Shown piece by piece: positions 19,077 through 26,297 of a stretch of DNA of 48,382 bases. Position 1 is the first letter of the stretch, and the number at the start of each line of letters is the position of its first letter. The DNA is from Bacteroidota bacterium. GTDB taxonomy: Bacteria; Bacteroidota; Bacteroidia; Cytophagales; Cyclobacteriaceae. Position numbers and translations under genes: made by a program. Location of the stretch: NCBI GenBank assembly GCA_024280115.1, contig JAJRQT010000048.1, positions 1 through 48,382 of the forward strand, in the 5' to 3' direction. The notes under the pieces were generated by a model. The model worked only from the letters and a program-made list of their open reading frames with translations, did not search any database and was not told the origin of the DNA.

Positions 19077-19434
19077 GTGTGCGCCTTGAATGGTGAATAT
19101 AGCTCATGAAATTGAGTGTTCCAAAGGCATCGCCATCGGTAAGCCTGTGGCGACCGATGAGTTAATGTCTCGCTGGCAACTTTGGAGGTCATATAGATTA
19201 TCGAAGGACTGAACGTTCATCTTCCTGAAATTGAATTGGGAGAGCATAGGTTAGCCCATTATAAAATTAGGTGATAGCCTCAACTGGTGAAAAGAGCAGT
19301 TGTTGTGATGATAGACGAACTGCCCAGCATGAGTGCCGTATGCTAGGTGCATCGCTGTCGGCATGCCTATGATGGCCGATGTGTATGTGTGTGGCACCCT
19401 GGGTAGGCTTATGGCCAATCGGTAACCTACTCGT
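19077..19434 (+). repeat. cassette repeat R3 (full-length copy)
   Basis: R3 opens GTGTGCGCCTTGAATGGTG and continues with blocks shared with R2 and R4: GTGTTCCAAAGGC, CGAAGGACTGAACGTT, then the ATCTTCCTGAAATTGAATTG core and GGTGAAAAGAGCAGTTGTT. The distal hairpin region is divergent and longer. It ends with a stem (GGTAGG ... CCTAC) and ACTCG, 12 bases before the stop of the proline-rich small gene. The GUGYG start and CUACUCG end are group-II-intron-like, but the unit is too short for an intact ribozyme and has no reverse transcriptase. Confidence 0.85.
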
Positions 19435-19446
19435 ATTGTAACAGTT

Positions 19447-19563
19447 TTACTTCTTAGGAGCCGGTGGTGGTGGTGGTGGTGCCTGCTTTCTTGGCGGAGG
19501 GTTCACCTTTAAATTCCTTTTTTCTTGTCCTTCGGTTAGTGGTTTTCTAGGTTTTTCAGCCAT
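19447..19563 (-). CDS. 38-aa proline-rich micropeptide
   Basis: The ATG at 19563 overlaps the stop of the upstream membrane-protein gene, which argues for translational coupling and a real gene. The peptide starts MAEKPRKPLTEGQ, has a basic middle, and ends in a run of six prolines followed by APKK. It has no hydrophobic segment. It probably works with the membrane protein as a pair, perhaps as a cytoplasmic partner binding an SH3-like or other proline-recognising surface. The function is unknown. Confidence 0.65.
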   Translation of the reverse strand: MAEKPRKPLTEGQEKRNLKVNPPPRKQAPPPPPPAPKK

Positions 19564-20203
19564 CACTTAATTTTTTTGCGTTCTCAATAATCAAATCATC
19601 TTTAGGTCTGCTCAAATAGACCTTATCAATATCATAAAGTTTTACAGAATCCTTATATCTATAGACAGTAACATCTGAAAGTACAATTTCTTTTATTTCG
19701 TCAGTTTCAGAATATGCAACTACAACACCATGATATGTTAAATTATTAGGGATATCTCGAATATAGACCTCCTCAATTTCATCTGCATTTAGAAAATAGG
19801 TGTATAAGTTTTCATCGCCATATTTAAGAGAAGCTCCAAGTCTTTTAGCAATATTATATATAACCTTCTTTCTATCAATCCAAGCGCCAAAATAACCAAG
19901 GAAAATTGCTAAAAAAGTAGCCAATATTATTTCGTTATATGGAATTACTTTAGTGTCCGACATGTTTTCCCATACTTTGAGTACATGGAGATCTGCTCCA
20001 ACTTTACATTTAAAGCTATCTATTGAATATGGGATGTAATAGTAGACCTGGATAAGAAGGTAGACAATGGCTCCTAACATAATGGAATTGACAATAAACT
20101 TAAAGGGAGTCAAGGGTTTATGAATTGTCAGTTTTTCCAGAATAATGCTACAGATAGCGCCTGGAATTAATATGATTATAAGTTTTAAAGTCAGTTCTGT
20201 CAT
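19556..20203 (-). CDS. membrane protein with three hydrophobic N-terminal segments and a soluble C-terminal domain (DUF6338-like)
   Basis: The start at 20203 (MTELTLKLIIILIPGAI) is preferred because it puts a hydrophobic helix at the N-terminus; the frame stays open to 20257, into repeat R4. Hydrophobic segments occur near residues 5-22, 36-56 and 92-107, followed by a soluble domain of about 100 residues (from GASLKYGDENLYTYFLNA) rich in strands, ending in RPKDDLIIENAKKLSDG. The arrangement recalls DUF6338-type proteins, an uncertain match from memory. It forms a two-gene unit with the overlapping proline-rich micropeptide, between repeats R3 and R4. A defence or membrane-stress role is possible but not shown. 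Confidence 0.65.
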   Translation of the reverse strand: MTELTLKLIIILIPGAICSIILEKLTIHKPLTPFKFIVNSIMLGAIVYLLIQVYYYIPYSIDSFKCKVGADLHVLKVWENMSDTKVIPYNEIILATFLAIFLGYFGAWIDRKKVIYNIAKRLGASLKYGDENLYTYFLNADEIEEVYIRDIPNNLTYHGVVVAYSETDEIKEIVLSDVTVYRYKDSVKLYDIDKVYLSRPKDDLIIENAKKLSDG

Positions 20204-20249
20204 ATCTGTAATTGCCTCGTCTTTGGTATAGCATATGGCTATACGCATT

Positions 20250-20512
20250 GTGTGCAACTTGAATGGTGAATATAACTCATAAAGTTGAGCGTTCCAAAGG
20301 GAGGAAGTCCCGCTGGTAACTTTTGAGTTCTCGCAATCCGAAGGACTAAACGTTTATCTTCCTGAAATTGAATCGGGAGAGCATAGCTTTGCCCATTACG
20401 AAAATTGGGGATAGCTTCAATTGGGGAAAAGAGCAGTTGTTGGGATGATAGTAGAACCGCTGTGTACGAGAACCGTACAGTGGTGTGAGCGGTGCAAGGT
20501 TGCGAATTTTAT
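20250..20512 (+). repeat. cassette repeat R4
   Basis: R4 opens GTGTGCAACTTGAATGGTG and carries GCGTTCCAAAGGG, CGAAGGACTAAACGTT, the ATCTTCCTGAAATTGAAT core, and GAAAAGAGCAGTTGTTG. It then has the tidiest hairpin of the family: GAACCGCTGTGTAC, a GAGA turn, and GTACAGTGGTGTGAG (about 20453-20488), resembling group II intron domain V. The 3' end is less conserved (GCAAGGTTGC, then AT-rich). It lies directly upstream of the membrane-protein gene and downstream of the coiled-coil gene (stop at 20553). Confidence 0.83.
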
Positions 20513-20552
20513 TTAAGACAAACCGTTCATTTTTACTAATCTATTGGAGGTC

Positions 20553-21266
20553 TTATTTAATATATCCAATTGCAACGTAACTCATATGAACTATGTCAAT
20601 TACTCTTGCGTCACCTTGTCCTGACAACGATCCATGGTATTTTTTATTTGTCTCTTCCTTGTTTATCGAATATGTACCAAAATGTACTCCACTAGAATTC
20701 GTATTTGTTGAATTTATTATATTAGGAGAATCTTTAAACCCTCCTCTTGGAAATTCAAAGTTGAAAGTTCGGATACCTGCCTTTGACCCATTTTTTGTCA
20801 ATTGGCTTCCCCAACAAAACATGGCGTCTCCAATGAGGATGTATCCACCATCTTTTGTTTTAACTGTATTGTAAAAGGAAGATTTAATTTTTTTAATCAG
20901 TATTGGATTTTTGACTAGTCTCTGAGTCATTTCATTGAGTGTTTTTTCGGCGCCATCTAATTTTTCAAGCATTTCCTTGTTTTTTAATAACTCATTTACT
21001 GATTCTTTTGCAGAATTGGCATCTATTAAAAGTTTCTGCGTTTCAAGATTTTTTTTTGAAGCTTCATAATAAAAATCATTTAGTTTTTCTCTTGATTTTT
21101 CAATTTCCGCCAAAACTTTTTCTTCTGCACTTAACTCCGCACCTTTATCAATCATGTAGCCTAATCCAAAACTTATTATGCTTAAGCCAATAGCAGGAAT
21201 TGTAAATATTTGAATAAGGTATTTTCTAATGGCCTCTTTGGCTTTTGGGTCTAATTGTGTTTCCAT
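20553..21266 (-). CDS. membrane-anchored coiled-coil protein with tail-fibre-like C-terminal domain
   Basis: This 237-aa protein has a transmembrane segment at about residues 17-37 (IFTIPAIGLSIISFGLGYMI), then a coiled coil (about 45-120, rich in Glu, Lys and Leu), then a domain of about 110 residues. That domain has FCWGSQLTKNGSKAGIRTFNF near its start, GGFKDSPNII in the middle and SYVAIGYIK at the very end. This pattern is that of the C-terminal domain of phage tail fibres and H-type-lectin-like modules. It is alone in its cassette unit. It could be a surface-sensing or decoy protein; the function is unknown. Confidence 0.65.
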   Translation of the reverse strand: METQLDPKAKEAIRKYLIQIFTIPAIGLSIISFGLGYMIDKGAELSAEEKVLAEIEKSREKLNDFYYEASKKNLETQKLLIDANSAKESVNELLKNKEMLEKLDGAEKTLNEMTQRLVKNPILIKKIKSSFYNTVKTKDGGYILIGDAMFCWGSQLTKNGSKAGIRTFNFEFPRGGFKDSPNIINSTNTNSSGVHFGTYSINKEETNKKYHGSLSGQGDARVIDIVHMSYVAIGYIK

Positions 21267-21445
21267 TTTGTGTTATATTGCTCTTAACTAATCGCGACAC
21301 TCTTTGGGTTCCTTTGTGCAAAATACACAATTTTTGGTTAAAAATATTAAGGATTATCTGTGTTGGATTTAAACAATTGAAAACTAATGACTGGTAGTTC
21401 TCTCCTTAGCTAACACTCTGGGTATATTTTAATACTCGACACCCA

Positions 21446-21631
21446 TCACCCTGGCACCCCATACTCCTCATAAAACCTTTTGAGTTGCTTCGGTGTGATG
21501 AGTCCTCCGTTGGTTACGATACCGGCCTTGTAGCACCAGGTCCTGATGGTGTTGTAGTGGACATTGAATTGCGCTGCAAGTTCCTTCTTGGTGATGGGGG
21601 TTAATATGGGTTTTTGTTCTGTTTCTATCAT
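21446..21631 (-). CDS. small helix-turn-helix DNA-binding protein (61 aa)
   Basis: The ATG at 21631 is used; the frame extends upstream only to a TTG. The protein reads KKELAAQFNVHYNTIRTWCYKAG, a clear helix-turn-helix, followed by a winged or MerR-like segment (TPKQLKRFYEEYG). It resembles the short excisionase/MerR-like HTH proteins of Bacteroidota mobile elements. It is divergent from the long plus-strand operon starting near 21.8 kb, so it may regulate that operon or its own promoter in the 155-bp gap. Confidence 0.75.
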   Translation of the reverse strand: MIETEQKPILTPITKKELAAQFNVHYNTIRTWCYKAGIVTNGGLITPKQLKRFYEEYGVPG

Positions 21632-21805
21632 GTTATTGAGGTTTAACAAAGATAATCAAATCACCTTTATTCACCAATTCTACACAGAATTTTACGGTAC
21701 TTAATTGCCGCTCACAAGTACCCCTGGCCATTTCTGAACCCCATCCGTTAGTTCGGTCATCCAGTTGTGGAAATTAACTCATTCGAACATGAAAGACGGT
21801 AAATT
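21632..21805. promoter_or_regulatory. divergent control region for the virion operon
   Basis: This gap separates the HTH gene (minus) from the start of the 19-kb plus-strand operon. It contains an AT-rich half next to the HTH gene and a GC-richer half. A short ORF, ATG at 21789 encoding MKDGKF and stopping at 21807-21809, overlaps the TTG start of the next gene, so it may act as a leader peptide. I cannot identify clear promoter boxes. Confidence 0.4.
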
Positions 21806-22306
21806 TTGAATAGGGCATTATTGATAGGCATTCCGGCAGTTGTTTTGTTGGGCATGTACGCCGCCGATAAATTCCGGCAATTCAAACAGTCCATCAACTT
21901 CTACATCACCTCCCTGGGCTTTCCCAGGTTTGCCTACGGGTACCTGGAAGTACCGACAAAACTGTCATTCATCAATCACTCCATGTTTCCCATTGCCGTA
22001 GATGCAGTCCTGATCAATTTTTACCAATGGACAGGTACTGAGTGGTCCTTACTGGGCACTTCCAATCCACAAAAAGACAAGATCTATCTCAATAGCAACA
22101 ATACCACAGAAGTGACTCTGAAACCCAGAGTAGCCATTGTGCAGGGACTGCTGCCAGGGATCCTCAATATCTTAAAAGGAAATGGCAGGGAATTCCGCTT
22201 AGGCGTAGCCATCCGCATTGCCGGTCAAATGATGCCAGAGCAGTTTAAAGAATTCAGCCTGGGAGCTTCGCTCCACGGCTTTGAACCTAAACTGATGGCC
22301 TCATGA
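21806..22306 (+). CDS. membrane-anchored LEA14-like beta-sandwich protein (166 aa)
   Basis: Translation appears to start at a TTG (21806); an in-frame stop lies just upstream. One extra T in the TTTT run would instead fuse the preceding ATG-started peptide MKDGKF to the frame. The N-terminus is a transmembrane helix (ALLIGIPAVVLLGMYAADKF). The rest looks like a small beta-sandwich with LEA14-type alternating strands (LEVPTKLSFINHSMFPIAVD). It is the first gene of the operon and overlaps the next by the ATGA pattern. A membrane or virion-associated role is likely given the neighbours, but no family is firmly identified. Confidence 0.65.
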   Translation: MNRALLIGIPAVVLLGMYAADKFRQFKQSINFYITSLGFPRFAYGYLEVPTKLSFINHSMFPIAVDAVLINFYQWTGTEWSLLGTSNPQKDKIYLNSNNTTEVTLKPRVAIVQGLLPGILNILKGNGREFRLGVAIRIAGQMMPEQFKEFSLGASLHGFEPKLMAS

Positions 22307-24126
22307 GTTGCTGCAAATTAAATATAGGTTTGGGCCTTGTGGCCTCCGGGAAGCGCAACATCCGGCCTGGCACCGAGTACGAACAATACTTCGATACCTC
22401 CAAATTAAACAGAAAAGACAAGGTAGTCTTATACGGCACCAATTTCGATACCCTGGACAAAATGAAGGATATCGTGCGCAAAACCCTGGAGGATACAAAA
22501 AAGATATCCCCGGTACTAAAGGACGGTACTATAGAGGTTACCTGTAAAAACATCTGGAATTTCCTTTACAAGCATGTTCAGTATGTGAAGGACAATCCCA
22601 ATTTCGAGGAATTGAGGCGACCACTGCGCACCTGGGCAGACCGCAAAGGAGATTGTGACTGCTATTCCATATTCATCTCATCGGTACTTACGAACATGGG
22701 CATATCCCATGCATTGCGTATGGCAGCTTACAAAAACGATTTTCAGCATGTCTATGTGATTGTACCAAAGAAAGAAAAAGCCAACCTGGATGTCCGCAGC
22801 AACTACTATGTGATCGACCCGGTAACCGACCGATACGACTATGAAGTTTCTTACAGTAAAAAATTTGATAAACATATGAAAATGCCCATCCGTTACCTCG
22901 ATGGCATTGATGACTTTGCCCATAAACCTGCTCATTCACTTTTTGCGGAAAGCCAGATTCACATCCCGTTCGGACAAGAGTTCAATAACGTGGGTGTGAA
23001 TGGCCTGGGGCAACTCATCGATGATGAACTTTCCATTGCCCGGGACTTTCTGAAAAGGACAAAGCTCCACCTGGAAAACACTCTGAAGACCATCAAACAA
23101 AACCCAAAATCCGTGGCATTAGTAATTGATGATCCAAATCAATTCATAAAAGAAATTGAGCTGGTCCTGGCAGCCTGGGACAATCCCATAGAGCGGGATA
23201 AGACATTGAACTACCTGGCAGAAAAAGAAACCGGTGTAAACGGTTTGAACGGTTTGTTTTCCAACATGTGGAAAGGCGTTAAAACAGGCGTTTCGAAAGT
23301 GAGCAGTGCGGTGAGCAATGCTGCAAAGTGGACAGGCAATAAAATGTCTACCGGAGCCAAAGCAGTTGCCAGTGCAGCAAAAGAAGCCGGGAAAGCCATT
23401 GTGCGCTACAATCCATTATCACTGGCCATTAGAGGGGGCTTGCAAATAGCCTTTTCCAAAAACCTGTTCTACATTTCCGAGAAACTGGGCTATGGCTATT
23501 ACACGGACACACAGGCCAAATCCATCGGTATAGACCTGAATGTATTGAAACAATACCGGGAGCGCCTGGAAAGAGTAAAAAAGATCTGGAAAGGATTGCA
23601 GGGAAAGCCAGGGGTACTTAGGAGCGCCATTATGGAAGGTCATAACCACGGTGCGAATAAGCGGAAAAGACCCAACATCAACCGTTTTACGATTTATAAA
23701 AATCCTTTGAACGGAGTATTGGGAGAACCGGTGACCATGGCCACGACAGGAGCGGCCAGCGGGGTGATTGCCACCATTGTCGCTTTCCTGAAAAATCTGG
23801 ATATGAAAGATCTCTTTAATAAAGGCAAAGAAGTCGCCAAAACGGCCATCCGAAGCAAGGTAGATCAGACCATCCAAAACAAGATGTCCCGGACAACAAC
23901 TCCTGACTACCAGGTAAAGATAAAACCGGCTTCAATGCAGGTAGAAAATAATGCAGTAGTACCTAAGTCCGGTACTGATGCGACTCCCTTGATCCTGTTG
24001 GGAGGATTGGGCCTTACCGCCATCGCATTGATGTCCGGTGGCAACGATAATAAGCGCATTAAAAAGACCAAAAACAAAAGCCTCTCCGGTACTTCCCGGA
24101 GGGCTATAGAAATGGTGATCTGTTAA
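22303..24126 (+). CDS. transglutaminase-like protein with membrane-active C-terminal region (607 aa)
   Basis: Residues 75-180 show a transglutaminase/papain-like catalytic core: Cys118 in RKGDCDCYSIF, His149 in DFQHVYVIV and Asp172 in YYVIDPVTD, in the right order and spacing for the triad. Residues 310-365 are Gly/Ala/Lys-rich and amphipathic. Hydrophobic segments lie near 479-497 and 562-577, followed by a basic tail. The motif NGLG or NGLN occurs at 233-236 and 313-316. Such proteins may crosslink or cleave structural proteins; a viral maturation protease or crosslinker is my inference. It is the second gene of the operon, overlapping its neighbour by 4 bases. Confidence 0.72.
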   Translation: MSCCKLNIGLGLVASGKRNIRPGTEYEQYFDTSKLNRKDKVVLYGTNFDTLDKMKDIVRKTLEDTKKISPVLKDGTIEVTCKNIWNFLYKHVQYVKDNPNFEELRRPLRTWADRKGDCDCYSIFISSVLTNMGISHALRMAAYKNDFQHVYVIVPKKEKANLDVRSNYYVIDPVTDRYDYEVSYSKKFDKHMKMPIRYLDGIDDFAHKPAHSLFAESQIHIPFGQEFNNVGVNGLGQLIDDELSIARDFLKRTKLHLENTLKTIKQNPKSVALVIDDPNQFIKEIELVLAAWDNPIERDKTLNYLAEKETGVNGLNGLFSNMWKGVKTGVSKVSSAVSNAAKWTGNKMSTGAKAVASAAKEAGKAIVRYNPLSLAIRGGLQIAFSKNLFYISEKLGYGYYTDTQAKSIGIDLNVLKQYRERLERVKKIWKGLQGKPGVLRSAIMEGHNHGANKRKRPNINRFTIYKNPLNGVLGEPVTMATTGAASGVIATIVAFLKNLDMKDLFNKGKEVAKTAIRSKVDQTIQNKMSRTTTPDYQVKIKPASMQVENNAVVPKSGTDATPLILLGGLGLTAIALMSGGNDNKRIKKTKNKSLSGTSRRAIEMVIC

Positions 24127-24163
24127 TTATTCAATTTTTTATAAACCAAATTTTTTAAAACAA

Positions 24164-24559
24164 ATGAAAGTATCATCTCAAAAAGCAATAACGTTCATCA
24201 AGCTGACGCTGATGGCGTTGGTAGGTATTGCGGGGTTCAAAACCCTGAACACGATTGTCGAACAGAAATTCCCACAGTTTGCAAAGTTCACCGGCATCGC
24301 CGAATTGGCCGCTGCCTTTGCAGGATCGGTCTTTGGCAATCAGATTGTGGCGAATATCTCCAAAGGTGGCGCATTGTACGCGGCCATGAACATCCTGCAC
24401 AATTTTGTTCCCGCTGACAGCGGCATTACAAAGTTCATTCCCCAGGTATCTGGATTGGATGGATACAATGGCGAATACCGGAATTTAACCCTGGGTCAGG
24501 GCGAATATGACTATGCAAATCAATACGGTCCCGCACAACCCAATATGATCGCTTCCTAA
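24164..24559 (+). CDS. small membrane-associated virion-like protein (131 aa)
   Basis: A hydrophobic N-terminal helix (about residues 11-25) and an Ala/Gly-rich second segment (47-75) precede a soluble Gly/Tyr/Asn-rich tail (QGEYDYANQYGPAQP). A SGLDG motif at 96-100 is reminiscent of the NGLG motifs in other proteins here. It follows an A/T-rich leader (CAAATTTTTTAAAACAA) and precedes the capsid candidate. The overall character is that of a phage-type scaffold or membrane structural protein. No family is recognised. Confidence 0.55.
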   Translation: MKVSSQKAITFIKLTLMALVGIAGFKTLNTIVEQKFPQFAKFTGIAELAAAFAGSVFGNQIVANISKGGALYAAMNILHNFVPADSGITKFIPQVSGLDGYNGEYRNLTLGQGEYDYANQYGPAQPNMIAS

Positions 24560-24621
24560 GCGCCATCAAATTCTTACAGAAAAAAATTATCACTTAAAAA
24601 CTTAAAAAATCAATTATTACC

Positions 24622-25224
24622 ATGAAAAAGCAATTTTTAGATGTCACCTCTCAGGAATTTTTACTGGAATTAGCCGAGAACCTCGACACCGATTCCAAGG
24701 ACATGCTCAACCAGGGCGAGCTGGTCATTGAGGATGCGGATTTTTACGTCCGTTCCCAGGTGACCGGTCTCGGAGGCCAGAATGACCTGGTATCAAAGTC
24801 AGACAACGAAAAGGTGGGAACCCGCAACATCGACAGGGCGCAATTGCCAAGCCTTGAAAACCTGATCCTCCAGGGGATCCAGGTGGCCTATGGCACCGAT
24901 GCTGCCGAAGTGGATTCTGCAAAGATCAACTATTCCACCAAGAAGCCGGCTTCCCCGGATCCGGCGTTGATGAACGGAGAAATTGTGATCGAGCAGGACA
25001 ACAAGCCCCTGATCACCGTACCTGTTGATCGTTTCTTTTCCGGTGCGGATTCCAACGAACCGAAGGGTGTGAAGGACGTTGTGTGGTTGAAAAGCTGGAG
25101 GCTGGTCAAAGCCAGGAGGCCTTTTTACATCAAATTGAAAACCGCCGAAGGGCTGAGCATTGGCACCGCTGTCAAGCATCACCTGGAAGTGCGCTTGTAC
25201 GGATCGAAGACACGAAAAAGATAG
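24622..25224 (+). CDS. candidate major structural (capsid) protein (200 aa)
   Basis: This is a soluble protein with an N-terminal helical part (residues 8-35) and a long strand-rich body, including DKPLITVPVDRFFSG-like and RRPFYIKLKTAEG segments and a basic C-terminus (YGSKTRKR). It has its own long A/T leader and is followed at once by the strongest terminator in the operon, as expected for a highly expressed structural gene. The neighbours (membrane proteins, muramidase) suggest a virion. A jelly-roll fold is possible but cannot be shown here. It has no similarity I can name to HK97-type capsids. Confidence 0.5.
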   Translation: MKKQFLDVTSQEFLLELAENLDTDSKDMLNQGELVIEDADFYVRSQVTGLGGQNDLVSKSDNEKVGTRNIDRAQLPSLENLILQGIQVAYGTDAAEVDSAKINYSTKKPASPDPALMNGEIVIEQDNKPLITVPVDRFFSGADSNEPKGVKDVVWLKSWRLVKARRPFYIKLKTAEGLSIGTAVKHHLEVRLYGSKTRKR

Positions 25225-25246
25225 GGTGTTTATTTCAGTAGTTTCG

Positions 25247-25284
25247 AAAGCCCCTAAGTCCTGTAAAGGCAGGGGCTTTTTTTT
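25247..25284 (+). terminator. strong intrinsic terminator after the capsid candidate
   Basis: AAAGCCCCT (25247-25255) pairs with AGGGGCTTT (25271-25279) around a 15-base loop, followed by a run of T to 25284. It separates the first four genes of the operon from the rest and suggests that the upstream gene is expressed at a distinct, high level. Confidence 0.85.
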
Positions 25285-25313
25285 AAATAATCTCTATTTA
25301 AATCCACAGACGC

Positions 25314-25664
25314 ATGAAAATAAAATATGAAAGCATAAAGGTCACCAGGACCATAGGTGATACCGGCCTGGAAGATTTCAGGTTCCAGCTAGATCCCGCC
25401 TATGACAGGATTGTGGGAATGAGAGGTTATCTCCTGGTAAACGGAGATGAACCCTACCTCGAAGTGGGGCTCAAAAACCGGGAAGAAACCTTCCATAACC
25501 TGACCCCGCATGAGGACTGGAAACCGCTCACCGGAGAGTTTTACAAACCAGTGAATATTGAGTACAGAGGACAGGATTTTTATCTCCAGACCAATGTACC
25601 CCAGGCAGTAGCTACGGCGGACCTGGTATTCATCGTGGTCTTTGTATTGCAAAAAGGGGATTGA
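25314..25664 (+). CDS. hypothetical beta-rich protein (116 aa)
   Basis: A small strand-rich protein reading like a single beta-barrel or jelly-roll (IRGYLLVN-type and YLEVGLKNRE strands, then NIEYRGQDFYLQTNV and a hydrophobic end LVFIVVFVLQKGD). The leader before it repeats the TTTTTTAAAT...CTATTTAAAT motif seen before the gene at 5202. It overlaps the next gene. It could be a minor capsid, vertex or decoration protein of the virus-like element; I do not recognise the family. Confidence 0.5.
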   Translation: MKIKYESIKVTRTIGDTGLEDFRFQLDPAYDRIVGMRGYLLVNGDEPYLEVGLKNREETFHNLTPHEDWKPLTGEFYKPVNIEYRGQDFYLQTNVPQAVATADLVFIVVFVLQKGD

Positions 25665-25666
25665 GG

Positions 25667-26008
25667 ATGAGGATCTACAATGAACCGCAAGGGACCATTC
25701 AGCGGAAAGACGGCACATTCGACATCACCGGATGTTCCGGCTTTCTGATAGAAAACCTTGGGGAAAACGCCCTGAACTGTGGTCCCAAGGGAGGGGAAGT
25801 AATCCCCATCACCCCGGGAGAATCCAGGGAATTTGAAACACCCGATGGTGGTACCTACAAGGGCATTTATTCGATCCTGTTTACTGGTGGTATTGGACAG
25901 GCTTTAATCATCAGAAACATTGGAAGAGATGAGGTTGAGCAGGTTAGGAATAATAACAGAATAATAGAAAGACGACCGGAGCGGACACGAGTTGAAACCA
26001 TAATTTAA
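25667..26008 (+). CDS. hypothetical beta-rich protein (113 aa)
   Basis: The ATG at 25667 (MRIYNEPQGTIQRK) is preferred to an upstream TTG. The body alternates short strands and turns (SGFLIENLGENALNCGPKGG, PGESREFETPDGG) as in small virion decoration or spike proteins, ending in a charged, Arg-rich tail (RRPERTRVETII). It starts 2 bases after the previous stop. The family is not recognised; a structural role is inferred only from position and size. Confidence 0.5.
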   Translation: MRIYNEPQGTIQRKDGTFDITGCSGFLIENLGENALNCGPKGGEVIPITPGESREFETPDGGTYKGIYSILFTGGIGQALIIRNIGRDEVEQVRNNNRIIERRPERTRVETII

Positions 26009-26019
26009 ATCATTAGCAA

Positions 26020-26295
26020 ATGGAAATGATCAGAGCAATTATTAACCGATTAAACCTCGGACAATTAATGTTTGCAGGCAGCGCAACCACCGTATGGAAC
26101 TGGCTGACCGATTCAGAGATCGGGGTGTTGATCGCCAATGTCACCGGTATTCTGATCATACTCCTGCTGCTTCGGAAATTCATATTTGCCCTTTACGAGG
26201 ACATCACAAAATTCAGAACCAGGATTAAAAAGGATGAACTCAATGGCCTGATTGCCGATGAAGACGATGTGATAAAAGAACTGTTAAACGATTGA
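26020..26295 (+). CDS. small membrane protein (91 aa)
   Basis: One clear transmembrane segment (GVLIANVTGILIILLLLRKFIF, about residues 38-59) is flanked by an amphipathic N-terminus and an acidic C-terminal tail (IADEDDVIKELLND). It resembles holins in size but has only one confident span. It is one of at least eight small membrane proteins in this operon, which points to a lipid-containing particle or a membrane-embedded apparatus. Confidence 0.55.
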   Translation: MEMIRAIINRLNLGQLMFAGSATTVWNWLTDSEIGVLIANVTGILIILLLLRKFIFALYEDITKFRTRIKKDELNGLIADEDDVIKELLND

Positions 26296-26297
26296 CC

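Noticed and set aside
15845..20512. classical integron attC sites or an intact group II intron
   Set aside because: I see no consistent RYYYAAC/GTTRRRY core pairs and no integrase; for an intron the units are too short, the hairpin loop length varies and there is no reverse transcriptase.
24622..25224. HK97-type capsid protein
   Set aside because: At 200 aa it is short and shows no HK97 signature, and no portal, protease or terminase genes accompany it.
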